This document shows, piece by piece, positions 32,705 through 42,027 of a stretch of DNA of 64,000 nt (its first letter is position 1; each line of letters starts with the position of its first letter). Origin of the DNA: Streptomyces olivaceoviridis (GTDB taxonomy: Bacteria > Actinomycetota > Actinomycetes > Streptomycetales > Streptomycetaceae); contig NZ_BMUI01000005.1 of NCBI RefSeq assembly GCF_014650115.1, positions 372,001 through 436,000 on the forward strand, in the 5' to 3' direction. The notes beneath the pieces are model-generated. The model made no database searches, was not told the DNA's origin, and saw only the letters and a list, made by a program, of their open reading frames with translations. The position numbers and the translations under genes are program-made.

Positions 32705-35107
32705 TCAGCCGGTCGTCAGGGCCGTGTCGTCCACGACGAAGCTGGTCTGGAGGGAGGCGTCCTCCACGCCGTTGAACTTCAGTGTGACCGTGGAGCCCGC
32801 CAGCGAGGACAGGTCGAAGGTCTTCTGGGTGTAGCCGGAGGCCGCGTTCAGGTTCGAGTAGGTCGCGAGGGTCTTCGAACCGGCGGTCACCGTCAGCTTG
32901 TCGTACTGGGTGCTGGTGCCGGTCTCGGCGGTGTCGACGTGCAGGTAGAAGGTCAGGGTCGCCTTGCAGCCCGCGGGGATCGTCACCGACTGGGAGACGC
33001 TGTCGGTGTGCGAGGAGCCGTACCCGTCCAGCCACGCCTTGTAGGAGCCGCTGTGGGCCGCCTCACCGCTGTCGGTGGTGATGACGCCGCTCGTCGAGGT
33101 CCAGCCGGTGCTGCCCGACTCGAAGCCGGGGTTGCTCAGCAGCTGGGTGGAGGTGCAGCCGCCGCCGGTCGCGCTGACCGTCCAGCCGAAGGTGGCGGTG
33201 CCGGTCGCGCCGGTGGAGTCCTGCACCGTGACGGTGGTGCTGGACGTGCCCGCCGTGGTGGGCGTCCCCGAGATCAGACCGGTCGAGCTGTTGATCGACA
33301 GGCCGGCGGGCAGACCGGAGGCGCTGTAGGTCAGCGCGCCGCTGTTGGTGCTGCTCGCCTGGATCTGGAGGTTCACGGCGGTGCCGACGGTGGCGGACTG
33401 GCTGCCCGGGTTGGTGACCGTCACCCCGTTGCTCGGCGGGTTGATGTGGCTGCCGACGTTGATGCCGGCGAACGCGTTGCCCACCCCGGCGTACTGCGTG
33501 GAGTTGGTGCCGTACAGCGCGGCTGCCGCGTTGAGGGCGGCGGTGCGGGCGCCGGCGTAGTTGGTGCTGGACGTCATGTACGTCGTCAGCGCCTTGTACC
33601 AGATCTTCAGCGCGGCGTCGCGGCCGATGCCGGTGACGGCGACGCCGTCGGAGGTCGGGCTGTTGTAGGTCACGCCGTTGACGACCTTGGTGCCGCTGCC
33701 CTCGGAGAGCAGGTAGAACATGTGGTTCGCCGGGCCCGAGGAGTAGTGCACGTCCAGGTTGCCGACGCCGGAGTACCAGCTGTCCGCCGAACCGCCGTCC
33801 TTGCTCGGCTTGTCCATGTACCGCAGCGGCGAGCCGTCGCCGTTGATGTCGATCTTCTCGCCGATGAGGTAGTCGCCGACGTCCTTGGAGTTGTTCGCGT
33901 AGAACTCCACGCCGGTGCCGAAGATGTCGCTGGTCGCCTCGTTCAGGCCACCCGACTCACCGCTGTACTCCAGGCCGGCGGTGTTGGAGGTGACACCGTG
34001 GCTCATCTCGTGGCCGGCCACGTCCAGCGAGGTCAGGGCGTGGGTGTTGCCCGAGCCGTCGCCGTAGGTCATGCAGAAGCAGCTGTCGTCCCAGAAGGCG
34101 TTGACGTAGCCGCTGCTGTAGTGGACGCGGCTGTAGGCGGCGACGCCGTCGTTGCGGATGCCGCTGCGCCCGAAGGTGTTCTTGTAGAAGTCCCAGGTCT
34201 CCTGCGCGCCGTAGGCGGCGTCGGCGCCGGCGGTCTGGGTGTTGGAGCCGGTCCCGTCGCCCCAGACGTCGTCGGTGTCGGTCATCAGGGTGCCGGTGCC
34301 GGAGGTGCCCCGGTTGAGGTTGTACGTCTTGTGACCGCCGCGCGTGGTGTCGTACAGCTGGTACGTCGAGCCCGACAGCGTGGTGTTCAGGGTGACGGTG
34401 CCGCTGTACTGGGTGTTGCCGGTGCCGGTCTTGACCGCCTGGTACCGGTACAGCTCCTTGCCGGTGGTGGCGTCGGTGATGACGTGCAACTGGCTGGGCG
34501 TGCCGTCGTCCTGGAGTCCGCCGACCACGGTCTCCCAGGCGAGCTTCGGGGTGCCGTCGCCGGCCCAGATCACCTTGCGGGCGCTGTCGGTGGTGGGCTT
34601 CTCGGCGCGCAGGGTCTTCGCGGCCTTCAGGGCCGTGGTCGCGGCGGCGGCCTTGCTGACGGTCGCGGTGGTGGAACGCACCTTGATCGTGCGCTTGTTG
34701 TTGAAGGTGGTGCTCACGGTCCCCTTGGCCAGCGAGGCGGGCGGGGTGTGCACGACGAGGTCGCCGCCGAGGACGGGCAGTCCGGCGTACGTGCGCTCGT
34801 AGCGCGTGTGCAGGGTGCCGTCGTTGTCCTTGACGACGTCCCTGACGACCAGCTTCTCCTGGGCGCCGAGGCCGAGGGCGCGGGCGGTCGTGGTGGTCCG
34901 CTGCCGGGCGCTCTTGATCAGCGCCTGGTGCTGGGCCGGGCTGAGCTTGGCCTCCAGGCCGCCGGCGCGCAGCGGGCTGGGGTGGACTGCGGCCGGTGCG
35001 GCGGTCGCCGGGACGGCCTGGAGGCCGACGGCGAGGAAGGCCGCGGTGGAGACCAGGGCGGCTCCGACCGTGGCCCGCTTGTGGGGAAGGGGTCTGTGGG
35101 GTCTCAC
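32705..35107 (-). CDS. Secreted M4 (thermolysin-type) metalloprotease with Ig-like and C-terminal domains
   Basis: The 800-aa precursor has a signal peptide, FTP and PepSY propeptide (about 45-220), the M4 catalytic domain with HEMSH at 366-370 and the third ligand in GGLNEATSDIFG, and the M4 C-terminal helical domain. It ends with an Ig-like putative domain (NPGSQSATVGTAVNLQI, about 555-640) and a beta-sandwich (LLSNPGFESGSTGWTS to the end) of the type found in secreted actinobacterial enzymes. It is autoprocessed outside the cell and degrades protein. GTG 35107 has AGGAGGAG upstream. Confidence 0.95.
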   Translation of the reverse strand: MRPHRPLPHKRATVGAALVSTAAFLAVGLQAVPATAAPAAVHPSPLRAGGLEAKLSPAQHQALIKSARQRTTTTARALGLGAQEKLVVRDVVKDNDGTLHTRYERTYAGLPVLGGDLVVHTPPASLAKGTVSTTFNNKRTIKVRSTTATVSKAAAATTALKAAKTLRAEKPTTDSARKVIWAGDGTPKLAWETVVGGLQDDGTPSQLHVITDATTGKELYRYQAVKTGTGNTQYSGTVTLNTTLSGSTYQLYDTTRGGHKTYNLNRGTSGTGTLMTDTDDVWGDGTGSNTQTAGADAAYGAQETWDFYKNTFGRSGIRNDGVAAYSRVHYSSGYVNAFWDDSCFCMTYGDGSGNTHALTSLDVAGHEMSHGVTSNTAGLEYSGESGGLNEATSDIFGTGVEFYANNSKDVGDYLIGEKIDINGDGSPLRYMDKPSKDGGSADSWYSGVGNLDVHYSSGPANHMFYLLSEGSGTKVVNGVTYNSPTSDGVAVTGIGRDAALKIWYKALTTYMTSSTNYAGARTAALNAAAALYGTNSTQYAGVGNAFAGINVGSHINPPSNGVTVTNPGSQSATVGTAVNLQIQASSTNSGALTYSASGLPAGLSINSSTGLISGTPTTAGTSSTTVTVQDSTGATGTATFGWTVSATGGGCTSTQLLSNPGFESGSTGWTSTSGVITTDSGEAAHSGSYKAWLDGYGSSHTDSVSQSVTIPAGCKATLTFYLHVDTAETGTSTQYDKLTVTAGSKTLATYSNLNAASGYTQKTFDLSSLAGSTVTLKFNGVEDASLQTSFVVDDTALTTG

Positions 35108-35399
35108 TCGTACTCCTCCTGCTGCGACCGCCGGTCGGCGGCCGGTGACAGACGGGCAGACGGGTCTGCTGCCCGGGGTGAGCTGAGCTGTGCGGGGCCG
35201 TGATCCAGGAACGGGTGGGGTGGATCAGCGTGCTGAGGGAGAATGACAGCATTGACCGAGCCATGTCACCTCACGGCGGGTCAATCGAGGGTTTTCCCTA
35301 TCGGCCCGGAAGCGCGAACAGGGAGGTGGGAGCAGGGCTTCGGGGCACAGGTCGAGGGGTGGCGGAATCCATGCCTCGGCTGAAGCGAGGGGCACGATC

Positions 35400-36215
35400 A
35401 TGACCGATCCGGCCACGACCCCCGCGTCGGCGGCGCACCCGCGGATCGACACGTCGGTGCCGCACTCGGCCCGCATCCGGAACCACTGGCTCGGCGGCAA
35501 GGACAACTGCCCGGTCGACGCGCGGGCCGGCGACGCGTACGCCGCCGTCTTCCCCGGCATCGTCACCCTCGCCCGCGGCAGCCGCGCCTTCCTGCGCCGC
35601 ACCCTCACCTACCTGGTCCGCGAGGCGGGCATCCGGCGGTTCCTGGACGTCGGCACCGGCCTGCCGACCGCCGGGAACACCCATGAGGTCGCCCAGCGGC
35701 CCGCACCCGAGTCACGGATCGTGTACGTCGACAACGACCCGATGGTCCTGACCCACGCCCGGACGCTGCTCCGCTCCTCCGCCGAGGGCGCGACCGCCTA
35801 CATCGACGCCGACGCCACCGACCCGGACCGCATCCTCGCCGCCGCCACGAAGACGCCGGACCCGACCCGGCCGACCGGGCTCGTCCTCAGCGACATCCTG
35901 GGCCATGTCGTCGGCCACGACCAGGCCCGCTCCCTCGTCGACCGGCTGATGGCCGCCCCGCCGGCGGGCAGCCACCTCTGCGTCAACGACGGGTCGTCGG
36001 GCGTCGACCCGGTCTTCGAGCGGGCCCAGGGGGCCTGCAACAACAGCGGCGCCGTCCCGTACCACCTGCGGACCGTGGAGGAGATCACCTCGTTCTTCGA
36101 CGGGCTGCGCCTCGTCGACCCCGGCGTCGTGCCGGTCACCCGGTGGCGCCCGGAGCCCGGTTCACCCGCCCCGGAGGTCGTCGCGGAGCACGGGGGTCCC
36201 GCCCGCGAGCCGTGA
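35400..36215 (+). CDS. SAM-dependent methyltransferase, DUF574 family
   Basis: The 271-aa protein has the DUF574 signature: RIRNHWLGGKDNCPVDARAGD near the N-terminus, SAM-binding FLDVGTGLPTAGNTHEVAQ and IVYVDNDPMVLTHARTLL. These proteins are numerous in Streptomyces and sometimes belong to conservons; no targets are firmly known. GAGGGG precedes the ATG. The 292-nt gap upstream shows no gene. It is convergent with the DUF1905 gene. Confidence 0.92.
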   Translation: MTDPATTPASAAHPRIDTSVPHSARIRNHWLGGKDNCPVDARAGDAYAAVFPGIVTLARGSRAFLRRTLTYLVREAGIRRFLDVGTGLPTAGNTHEVAQRPAPESRIVYVDNDPMVLTHARTLLRSSAEGATAYIDADATDPDRILAAATKTPDPTRPTGLVLSDILGHVVGHDQARSLVDRLMAAPPAGSHLCVNDGSSGVDPVFERAQGACNNSGAVPYHLRTVEEITSFFDGLRLVDPGVVPVTRWRPEPGSPAPEVVAEHGGPAREP

Positions 36216-36234
36216 CCGTCCGGCACCGGCGCCG

Positions 36235-36522
36235 TTACAGGCGCACGGTCAGCTCCACGGCCACCTCGTCGCCCACCGCGAGTCCTTCCGGCGTGCGCAC
36301 CGCCTTCTTCAGCGGGAGCAGGTACGTGCCGTCCTTCGGGAAGAGCGAGGTGGCGAAGTCGGTTCCGCCGATCCTGGCCGTGACGGGGATCGCGCCCCAG
36401 CCGTAGGTGGCCTGGGCGGCCACCTCGCCGATGTCCGCGGATTCCTGGCGGGGCACGGCGACGAAGTAGTACGGCGACGGTCCCCGCCACTCGACGACCC
36501 GGCCGGCGAAGGAGAGTTCCAT
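36235..36522 (-). CDS. DUF1905-domain protein
   Basis: The 95-aa protein is a single small beta-barrel-like domain: MELSFAGRVVEWRGPSPYYF, GWGAIPVTARIGGTDFATSLFPKDGTYLLPLKKAVR, GDEVAVELTVRL. This matches DUF1905 with its typical PVxxxIGG and LPLKKAVR blocks. Function is unknown; relatives are often fused to YdeI/OmpD-associated domains. ATG 36522 is the natural start. Confidence 0.85.
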   Translation of the reverse strand: MELSFAGRVVEWRGPSPYYFVAVPRQESADIGEVAAQATYGWGAIPVTARIGGTDFATSLFPKDGTYLLPLKKAVRTPEGLAVGDEVAVELTVRL

Positions 36523-36647
36523 GCGATCCGTTTCCGTTCGGGAGGAGGGTGCGCACCGTCGCGCAGAGCGTAGCGTGCCCCGAACCGGCCCGGGCGCCGG
36601 GCACGTTGGGCAAGACCCCGGCCTCTCGCCGCTGACCGGCACGTTGT

Positions 36648-36653
36648 TACCGT
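36648..36653 (+). promoter_or_regulatory. Leaderless promoter -10 (TACCGT)
   Basis: TACCGT, 7 nt, GTG start of the metallophosphoesterase gene; no ribosome site. Confidence 0.55.
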
Positions 36654-36660
36654 GCACCGC

Positions 36661-38172
36661 GTGTCTGACTCCTCACGCGATACCGCACAGGGCGCCGGCT
36701 GGGGCGCGTCCGAACCCGGCACCTACAAGCGGCTGATGCCCGACCACGTCGAGAAGCTGTCGTGGCTGAACCCGCGCGTTCTGTGGGCCGCCCGCAACGG
36801 CGTGCTGGCGTCCTGGTTCGGCGACCCGACGGGCCGTACCCGCAGCCGCTGGGTGGCCGCGCGGGCGACGGCGGGAGCGCCCGCGGACAAGGTGATCCGG
36901 CGGGACGTACCGGAACGGTTCTCCTTCCTGGTCATCGGGGACACGGGCGAGGGGGGCGACTCCCAGTACGCCGTCGTGCCGGGATTGCTGGAGGCGGGCC
37001 GGGACACCGACTTCGCGGTGATCGCCAGCGATGTCATCTACCCCGTCGGCAGCGCCGAGGACTACGGCGACAAGTTCTTCCGGCCGTACCAGGACTATCC
37101 CGCGCCGATCTACGCGATCCCCGGCAACCACGACTGGTACGAGGACCTCGGCGCCTTCATGCGGGTCTTCTGCGCCGACACCCCGCCGCCCGGCCCGGAG
37201 CCCCGGCCCCGCCCCCTCACCCGCGCCTGGTGGCGCTCCCTGCTGTGGCACCGGGCGCGCCCCGCCGACGAGCGACGGCTGGCCTCGGCACGCGAGTTGC
37301 GCTCGGCGCCGGGCCAACAGGCCGTACAGCCGGGCCCGTACTGGGCGATCGACGCGGGACCGGTGCGGATCGTCGGCATCGACACCGGTCTGCTGGGCAC
37401 GGTCGACGCCGAACAGGGCGCCTGGCTGCGGGAGATATCCCGCGGGCCCCGGCCGAAGATCCTCGTCACCGGATCGCCGTTGTACGTCGACGGGGAGCAC
37501 CACCCCTGCCCCATCGAGGGCGGCGGCACGGTGGACGAGATCGTCCGGGCTCCCGAGCACCACTACGTGGCCGCGATCGGCGGTGACATCCACAACTACC
37601 AGCGGTATCCGGTCGACGTGGACGGCCGCACGATCCAGTACGTCGTCGCGGGCGGCGGCGGCGCGTTCATGCACGCCACGCACACCGTCCCGCGCGTCTC
37701 GGTCGGTGGTGTCACCGAGGACGCGTTCCGCTGCTACCCGCTGCGCGGCGACTCGCTCGCCTTCTACAGCCGCCTGTACGGCCGCAGGCTCCGGCTGCGC
37801 CGCTTCTTCACCCTCACCGAGGCGGAGGCGACGGCCGTGGTCGCCGAACGGCTCGGCATCGAGCCGGCCCGCGCACCCGGCCCGGACGTCCGGGTCACCC
37901 GCCGTGCCCGCCTGGTCGCGAGCCTCCTCGGGGCCGGCCGCCGCCCCGGCCGGCCCGCCCGGTTCCGGCTGCCCGTCCGGAAGATCTACACCCAGCTGTT
38001 CTCGCCGTCCTCCGCCACCTACAGCCCGCCCTTCTTCAAGTGCTTCCTGCGGCTGGACGTCGGTCCGGACGCGGTGCGGCTGCGCTGCTTCGCCGCGACC
38101 GGCAACCGCCCGCAGGATGTCGACCCGCCGGTCGAGGACGAGGTCGTCATCCCGCTGTCCCCGCCGGCGTGA
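36661..38172 (+). CDS. Metallophosphoesterase (calcineurin-like)
   Basis: The 503-aa protein lacks a signal peptide. The two-metal motifs are FLVIGDTGEGGDSQ, ASDVIYPVGSAEDY (unusual: GD replaced by SD), IPGNHDWYED (complete GNHD) and AIGGDIHNYQRY. The region after about 400 (KIYTQLFSPSSATYSPPFFKCFLRLD) is family-specific. The substrate is unknown; relatives act on phosphodiesters or phosphoproteins. The start at GTG 36661 fits a TACCGT-7nt leaderless promoter; GTG 36652 is possible. Confidence 0.87.
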   Translation: MSDSSRDTAQGAGWGASEPGTYKRLMPDHVEKLSWLNPRVLWAARNGVLASWFGDPTGRTRSRWVAARATAGAPADKVIRRDVPERFSFLVIGDTGEGGDSQYAVVPGLLEAGRDTDFAVIASDVIYPVGSAEDYGDKFFRPYQDYPAPIYAIPGNHDWYEDLGAFMRVFCADTPPPGPEPRPRPLTRAWWRSLLWHRARPADERRLASARELRSAPGQQAVQPGPYWAIDAGPVRIVGIDTGLLGTVDAEQGAWLREISRGPRPKILVTGSPLYVDGEHHPCPIEGGGTVDEIVRAPEHHYVAAIGGDIHNYQRYPVDVDGRTIQYVVAGGGGAFMHATHTVPRVSVGGVTEDAFRCYPLRGDSLAFYSRLYGRRLRLRRFFTLTEAEATAVVAERLGIEPARAPGPDVRVTRRARLVASLLGAGRRPGRPARFRLPVRKIYTQLFSPSSATYSPPFFKCFLRLDVGPDAVRLRCFAATGNRPQDVDPPVEDEVVIPLSPPA

Positions 38173-38260
38173 TCAAGGGGCCGGGCGAACTGATCACACG
38201 GTTGTCACACTCGCCTGCGAGAATCGGTGCGGAGCCGACGTACGACCGCTGGAGGAGCCC

Positions 38261-39289
38261 GTGCCGTCCACCCCTCGCCCGTTGCGCAAGCTGGGCTTCC
38301 TCACCATCGGCCTGTTCGACCCTGCGGACCCGGGCCGGGGCCACGAGTCCACCCTGGAGATCATCGAGCTGGGCGAGCGGCTCGGATTCGACAGCGCCTG
38401 GGTCCGCCACCGGCATCTCCAGTACGGCATATCGTCCCCGGTCGCCGTGCTGGCCGCCGCCTCGCAGCGCACCCGCCGGATCGCGCTGGGCACCGCGGTG
38501 ACACCGCTCGGCTGGGAGAACCCGCTGCGGCTCGCCGAGGACCTCGCGACGGTGGACGTGCTGTCCGGCGGCCGGCTGAACCCGGGCGTCAGCGTGGGCC
38601 CGCCCCTGCACTACGACCAGGTCAAGGACGCCCTCTACCCGGACACCGCCGACGCGGAGGACTTCTCCTACGAGCGCGTGCGGCGGCTGCTGGACCTGGT
38701 GCGCGGCAAGCCCGCCACCGACTTCAGCGGGGTGGAGGGGATCGAGGTCTTCAGCGATGTCGTCCAGCCGCACTCCCCCGGGCTCGGCCGGCGGCTGTGG
38801 TACGGCGGCGGCAGCCTCGGCTCGGCGCGCTGGGCCGGCGAGCACGGCATGAACTTCCTGACGAGCAGCGTCGTCAAGGCGGAGAACCCCGGGGCGCCGC
38901 TGGACTTCGCGGAGATCCAGCTCTCCCACATCCGCGCGTTCCGCGCCCACCACCCGGACGGGGAGGCGGCCCGCGTCTCCCAGGGGCTGGTGGTGATCCC
39001 CACCGACTCGGCCACACCGCGGCAGCGCGCCATGTACGAGTCCTACGCCGCCGGGCGCCTGCCCCGCACGACCTCCCCGCAGGGCCCGGCGCGACTGCTG
39101 TTCGCGCCGGACCTGGTCGGCACCTCCGCGGAGCTGGCCGAACGGCTGCACGCGCACGCCGCGTTCCGCGAGGTCGACGAGGTGGCGTTCGCGCTGCCGT
39201 TCGCGTTCGAGCACGAGGACTACGTGCAGATCCTCACCGACATGGCGACGCGGCTGGGTCCGGCGCTGGGGTGGCGGCCCGCCGGCTGA
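38261..39289 (+). CDS. LLM-class flavin-dependent oxidoreductase
   Basis: The 342-aa protein is a bacterial-luciferase-type TIM barrel: FLTIGLFDPADPGRGHESTLEIIELGERLGFDSAWVRHRHL, IALGTAVTPLGWENPLRLAEDLATVDVLSGGRLNPGVSVG. It should use reduced FMN or F420 to oxidise or cleave a small organic molecule. GGAGGAG precedes the GTG. It converges with the TauD gene, one nucleotide between stops. Both enzyme types occur in organosulfur use, but no transporter supports that here. Confidence 0.9.
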   Translation: MPSTPRPLRKLGFLTIGLFDPADPGRGHESTLEIIELGERLGFDSAWVRHRHLQYGISSPVAVLAAASQRTRRIALGTAVTPLGWENPLRLAEDLATVDVLSGGRLNPGVSVGPPLHYDQVKDALYPDTADAEDFSYERVRRLLDLVRGKPATDFSGVEGIEVFSDVVQPHSPGLGRRLWYGGGSLGSARWAGEHGMNFLTSSVVKAENPGAPLDFAEIQLSHIRAFRAHHPDGEAARVSQGLVVIPTDSATPRQRAMYESYAAGRLPRTTSPQGPARLLFAPDLVGTSAELAERLHAHAAFREVDEVAFALPFAFEHEDYVQILTDMATRLGPALGWRPAG

Positions 39290-39290
39290 G

Positions 39291-40265
39291 TCACCAGCGG
39301 CCCGCTTCCGTGCCGGTGACCGGTTCGGAGGGCCGCCCGTCCACCCCGACCGGCACCTCGCCGTGGAGCATCACCCGGTGCATGACCCGCGGGGAGCCCA
39401 CGTGCGCGTGGTCGCTCGGGGCCAGGTGCATGGTGGCCCGGTTGTCCCAGAAGGCGACGCTGCCGGGCTCCCAGCGGAAGCGGACCGTGTACTCGGGGCG
39501 CACGGCCTGCTCCACCAGCATCTGAAGCAGCGCCGCGCTCTCCGGCCGGGAGACGTCCGTGATCTGCTCGACGTAGTAGCCGTTCACGAACAGCACCCGC
39601 TCCCCGGTCTCCGGATGCACCCGGACCAGCGGGTGCACGGAGGCGACCTGGTGGTCCAGCAGGTGGCGGACGTAGGCGTCGTCGCCGGGCCGGGGCTGGT
39701 AGCCGACACCGAGCCGGTGCTCGGCGCGCAGGCCGTCGACGAAGGCGCGGACCGGTGCGGACAGTCCCGCGTAGGCGGCGGCCAGGTTGGCCCAGGTGGT
39801 GTCGCCGCCGTAGGGCGGGACGGCCTCGGCGCGCAGGACGGTCGCGGCCGGCGGATCGACGCGGGCCCCGTGGTCGCAGTGCCAGCCGCGCAGCAGGGTG
39901 TGCCGGCGCCGGCCCAGCCACTCGTCGTGGTCCATGCCGTACCGCCCGCCCAGTTCCAGCCGGTCGGCGGTGGTCTCGATCTCGGGGAAGCCGGGCGGCG
40001 AGTGCGGTCCGCGGCGCGGGAGCACCACCGGCTCGCCGAAACGGCGCGCGAACGCGATGTGCCCGGCGTGGTCGAGCCGCTGGCCGCGGAAGAACACCAC
40101 CTTCCAGCGCAGCACCGCGTCCCTGATGAGCGCGGTCACCGCGTCGTCCAGCGGCTCGGCGAGGTCGACGCCGGTGATCTCGGCGCCGATGTGCCCGGCG
40201 ACCGGCCGCACCTCCACGCCCGGGACGCGGCCCGTTCCGTCCGCGGTCGCCCTGTCCGTCGCCAT
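39291..40265 (-). CDS. TauD/TfdA-family Fe(II)/2-oxoglutarate dioxygenase
   Basis: The 324-aa enzyme starts with IGAEITGVDLAEPLDDA, typical of TauD. The metal site is HCD in LLRGWHCDHGARVDP and the distal His in FWDNRATMHLA; the 2-oxoglutarate Arg is in SPRVMHRVMLHG. Family members hydroxylate taurine, alkylsulfates, 2,4-D or other small acids. GGAGGG precedes ATG 40265. It begins 28 nt after the secreted GH32 stop on the same strand, so read-through from that gene is possible though no functional link is evident. Confidence 0.92.
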   Translation of the reverse strand: MATDRATADGTGRVPGVEVRPVAGHIGAEITGVDLAEPLDDAVTALIRDAVLRWKVVFFRGQRLDHAGHIAFARRFGEPVVLPRRGPHSPPGFPEIETTADRLELGGRYGMDHDEWLGRRRHTLLRGWHCDHGARVDPPAATVLRAEAVPPYGGDTTWANLAAAYAGLSAPVRAFVDGLRAEHRLGVGYQPRPGDDAYVRHLLDHQVASVHPLVRVHPETGERVLFVNGYYVEQITDVSRPESAALLQMLVEQAVRPEYTVRFRWEPGSVAFWDNRATMHLAPSDHAHVGSPRVMHRVMLHGEVPVGVDGRPSEPVTGTEAGRW

Positions 40266-40292
40266 GCGCCCTCCGGTGCTCGTCCGTATCCG

Positions 40293-41873
40293 CTACCGGG
40301 GAGATCGTGGCACTCTCCGCCCCGGCACGGCGAACTCCCGTATCACCGTGTTCCGGAACACGGCCGTGCCGCCGACGCTGAACAGGGCCAGGCGGTCGTC
40401 GACCAGATAGGGGAACACCTCGGCGGAGTGCACGTACCGGCCGTCGTCCACGAACATCTCGACGGACGTGCGGTCCACGAGGATCCGCAGCCGCACCCGG
40501 CCGGCGGACCGGTCGAACGGGGTACGGCTCTCCTGTCGGGTACCGCCGGTGTCGGGGTTGACCGTGCCGCGCCGGTTGAGGAATGCGTAGTCGCCGTACA
40601 CCCCGGCGTCGATGTGCCGTACGCCGTCCGGGGAACGGCGCAACTGGACGCCGGCGCCCGTGAGTTCGGACCAGGTGATCTCAGTGGTCAGTTCGTACGA
40701 GATGCCGGTGTGGTCGAGCGTGCGGGTGCCGTCGACCGTCAGGTCGCCGAGGCGCACGGTCCGGGAGACATAGGCGTCGAGCGCGGGGACCGGCCGGGAG
40801 GCGAGGTGGTAGCCGCCGGAGGCTGTCTTCCTCAGGGTGATCTCGCGGACGATCGAGTCGGTGCCGTTGAAGCCGTCTGCGTCGATGGTGGGTGTGGTGT
40901 GCGCGTAGGCCCAGTTGTTCAGCCAGCCGAGGGCGTGGCGGGTGGCCGGGTCCACCGTGCCGTCCGGGTTCCGCTTCTCGAAGGTGACGGCCGCGTACCA
41001 GTCCCAGCCGTGGTCGAGCCACTGCGGGTCGGCGGAGTCGGCGGTGAACGCCGCGCCGTCGAACGAACCGGTCCAGTAGGCGTAGGTGGCGGGCTGCCCG
41101 GAGCCGGTACCGTCCGCGCTCACGCCCAGCACCCACTTCACGGCGCCGTCGTCGGCGGTGATGCGGAACAGGTCGGGGCATTCGAGGACGCCGAGGCCGT
41201 CCTTGACGAAAGCGCCCGCGTACGTCCAGGACCTGAGGTCCGTCGAGTGGTAGAAGCCGACCTTGTTCCGTTCGGCGAGGGCCATCACCCAGCGGTCGCG
41301 GTCGTCGTCGCGGATCACCTTGGGGTCGCGGAAGTCGAGGACGCCCGGGTTGGCGAGAACGGGGTCGGTGCCGTGGTTCGTGAACGTACGGCCGCCGTCC
41401 GTCGAGTAGTACAGGAACTGCTCCTGGTGGTCGGTGCCGCCGCCGGGTGACATCGTGACGACGGCGACGACCGCGCCCGCGCCGAAGCCGGCCGTGCCCG
41501 CGGTGTCGACCACCGCCGAGCCCGACCACACGTCGCCGTTGACGGTCGTGTCCTTGGGGACGGCGATGCCCCGGTCGGTGAAGGAGACGAGGTCGGTGCT
41601 GGTGGCCAGGCGCCACGCGGTGCCCTCCAGGCCGTCCAGGTAGTCGGCGTTGTAGAGGTAGTAGCAGTGGTACTCGCCGTCGATCCAGACCGGGCGCTGC
41701 GGGTCGTTCTTCCACTGGTCGGGCACGGTGAAGTGGTAGTCGGCGCGGTACCGCGCGCATCCGGCCGCCGGCCCGGACCGCGGCCTCGCCCCGGCGGGCG
41801 CCGCGGGCAACAGCGCCGCGCCGGCTCCGGCGGCCGTGGAGGCGAACAGGGCCCTTCTGCTCAGACCACGCAT
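40293..41873 (-). CDS. Secreted GH32 fructan hydrolase (levanase/inulinase type)
   Basis: The 526-aa precursor has a Tat signal (LSRRALFASTAAGAGAALL). GH32 motifs are WKNDPQ with nucleophile Asp57 (WMNDPNG equivalent), DFRDPKV with the transition-state Asp and LECPDLF with the acid/base Glu; a C-terminal beta-sandwich follows (RLRILVDRTSVEMFVDDG). It should cleave levan or inulin outside the cell. It is divergent from the transporter operon, and its promoter (41914-41941) has an operator palindrome exactly between -35 and -10. Confidence 0.93.
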   Translation of the reverse strand: MRGLSRRALFASTAAGAGAALLPAAPAGARPRSGPAAGCARYRADYHFTVPDQWKNDPQRPVWIDGEYHCYYLYNADYLDGLEGTAWRLATSTDLVSFTDRGIAVPKDTTVNGDVWSGSAVVDTAGTAGFGAGAVVAVVTMSPGGGTDHQEQFLYYSTDGGRTFTNHGTDPVLANPGVLDFRDPKVIRDDDRDRWVMALAERNKVGFYHSTDLRSWTYAGAFVKDGLGVLECPDLFRITADDGAVKWVLGVSADGTGSGQPATYAYWTGSFDGAAFTADSADPQWLDHGWDWYAAVTFEKRNPDGTVDPATRHALGWLNNWAYAHTTPTIDADGFNGTDSIVREITLRKTASGGYHLASRPVPALDAYVSRTVRLGDLTVDGTRTLDHTGISYELTTEITWSELTGAGVQLRRSPDGVRHIDAGVYGDYAFLNRRGTVNPDTGGTRQESRTPFDRSAGRVRLRILVDRTSVEMFVDDGRYVHSAEVFPYLVDDRLALFSVGGTAVFRNTVIREFAVPGRRVPRSPR

Positions 41874-41913
41874 CGTTCGGTGTCCCCTTCCTGACGGGTC
41901 ATCGGTTCAAGGG

Positions 41914-41941
41914 ACTGTAGACCTAACTCGTTAAAGGTCAA
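41914..41941 (-). promoter_or_regulatory. Promoter of secreted GH32 gene with operator in the spacer
   Basis: On the minus strand TTGACC (41941-41936), 16 nt, TACAGT (41919-41914). The spacer is filled by the palindrome TAACTCGTTA at 41924-41933, so a bound repressor would block RNA polymerase. Confidence 0.65.
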
Positions 41942-41954
41942 GTGTTCCAATGCC

Positions 41955-41984
41955 TTGACACAGATGTGACGCGCTTTTCATCAT
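41955..41984 (+). promoter_or_regulatory. Promoter of the sugar transporter operon
   Basis: TTGACA (41955-41960), 18 nt, CATCAT (41979-41984). Transcription would start near 41991, placing the second operator in the early leader. Confidence 0.5.
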
Positions 41985-42003
41985 CGTGGGCATCACTCCT
42001 CGA

Positions 42004-42017
42004 CTAACACGAGTTAG
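42004..42017. promoter_or_regulatory. Second LacI-type operator of the fructan locus
   Basis: CTAAC, ACGA, GTTAG. Its reverse complement (extended to 42018) shares CCTAACTCGT with the site at 41922-41931, so the two divergent promoters carry the same element in opposite orientation. It ends 10 nt before the binding-protein ATG. Confidence 0.6.
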
Positions 42018-42027
42018 GCACGCTTGG

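Noticed and set aside
31304..35203. 1299-codon plus-strand open frame
   Set aside because: It is a high-GC shadow across the GH64 gene and antisense to the M4 protease; composition is unnatural.
35400..36215. DUF574 methyltransferase as part of the graspetide cluster
   Set aside because: It is 16 kb away, belongs to a different methyltransferase family from the PIMT type, and many genes intervene.
38261..40265. Sulfonate-use operon from the LLM flavin enzyme and TauD-like dioxygenase
   Set aside because: The two genes converge rather than form an operon, and no sulfonate transporter or flavin reductase is present.
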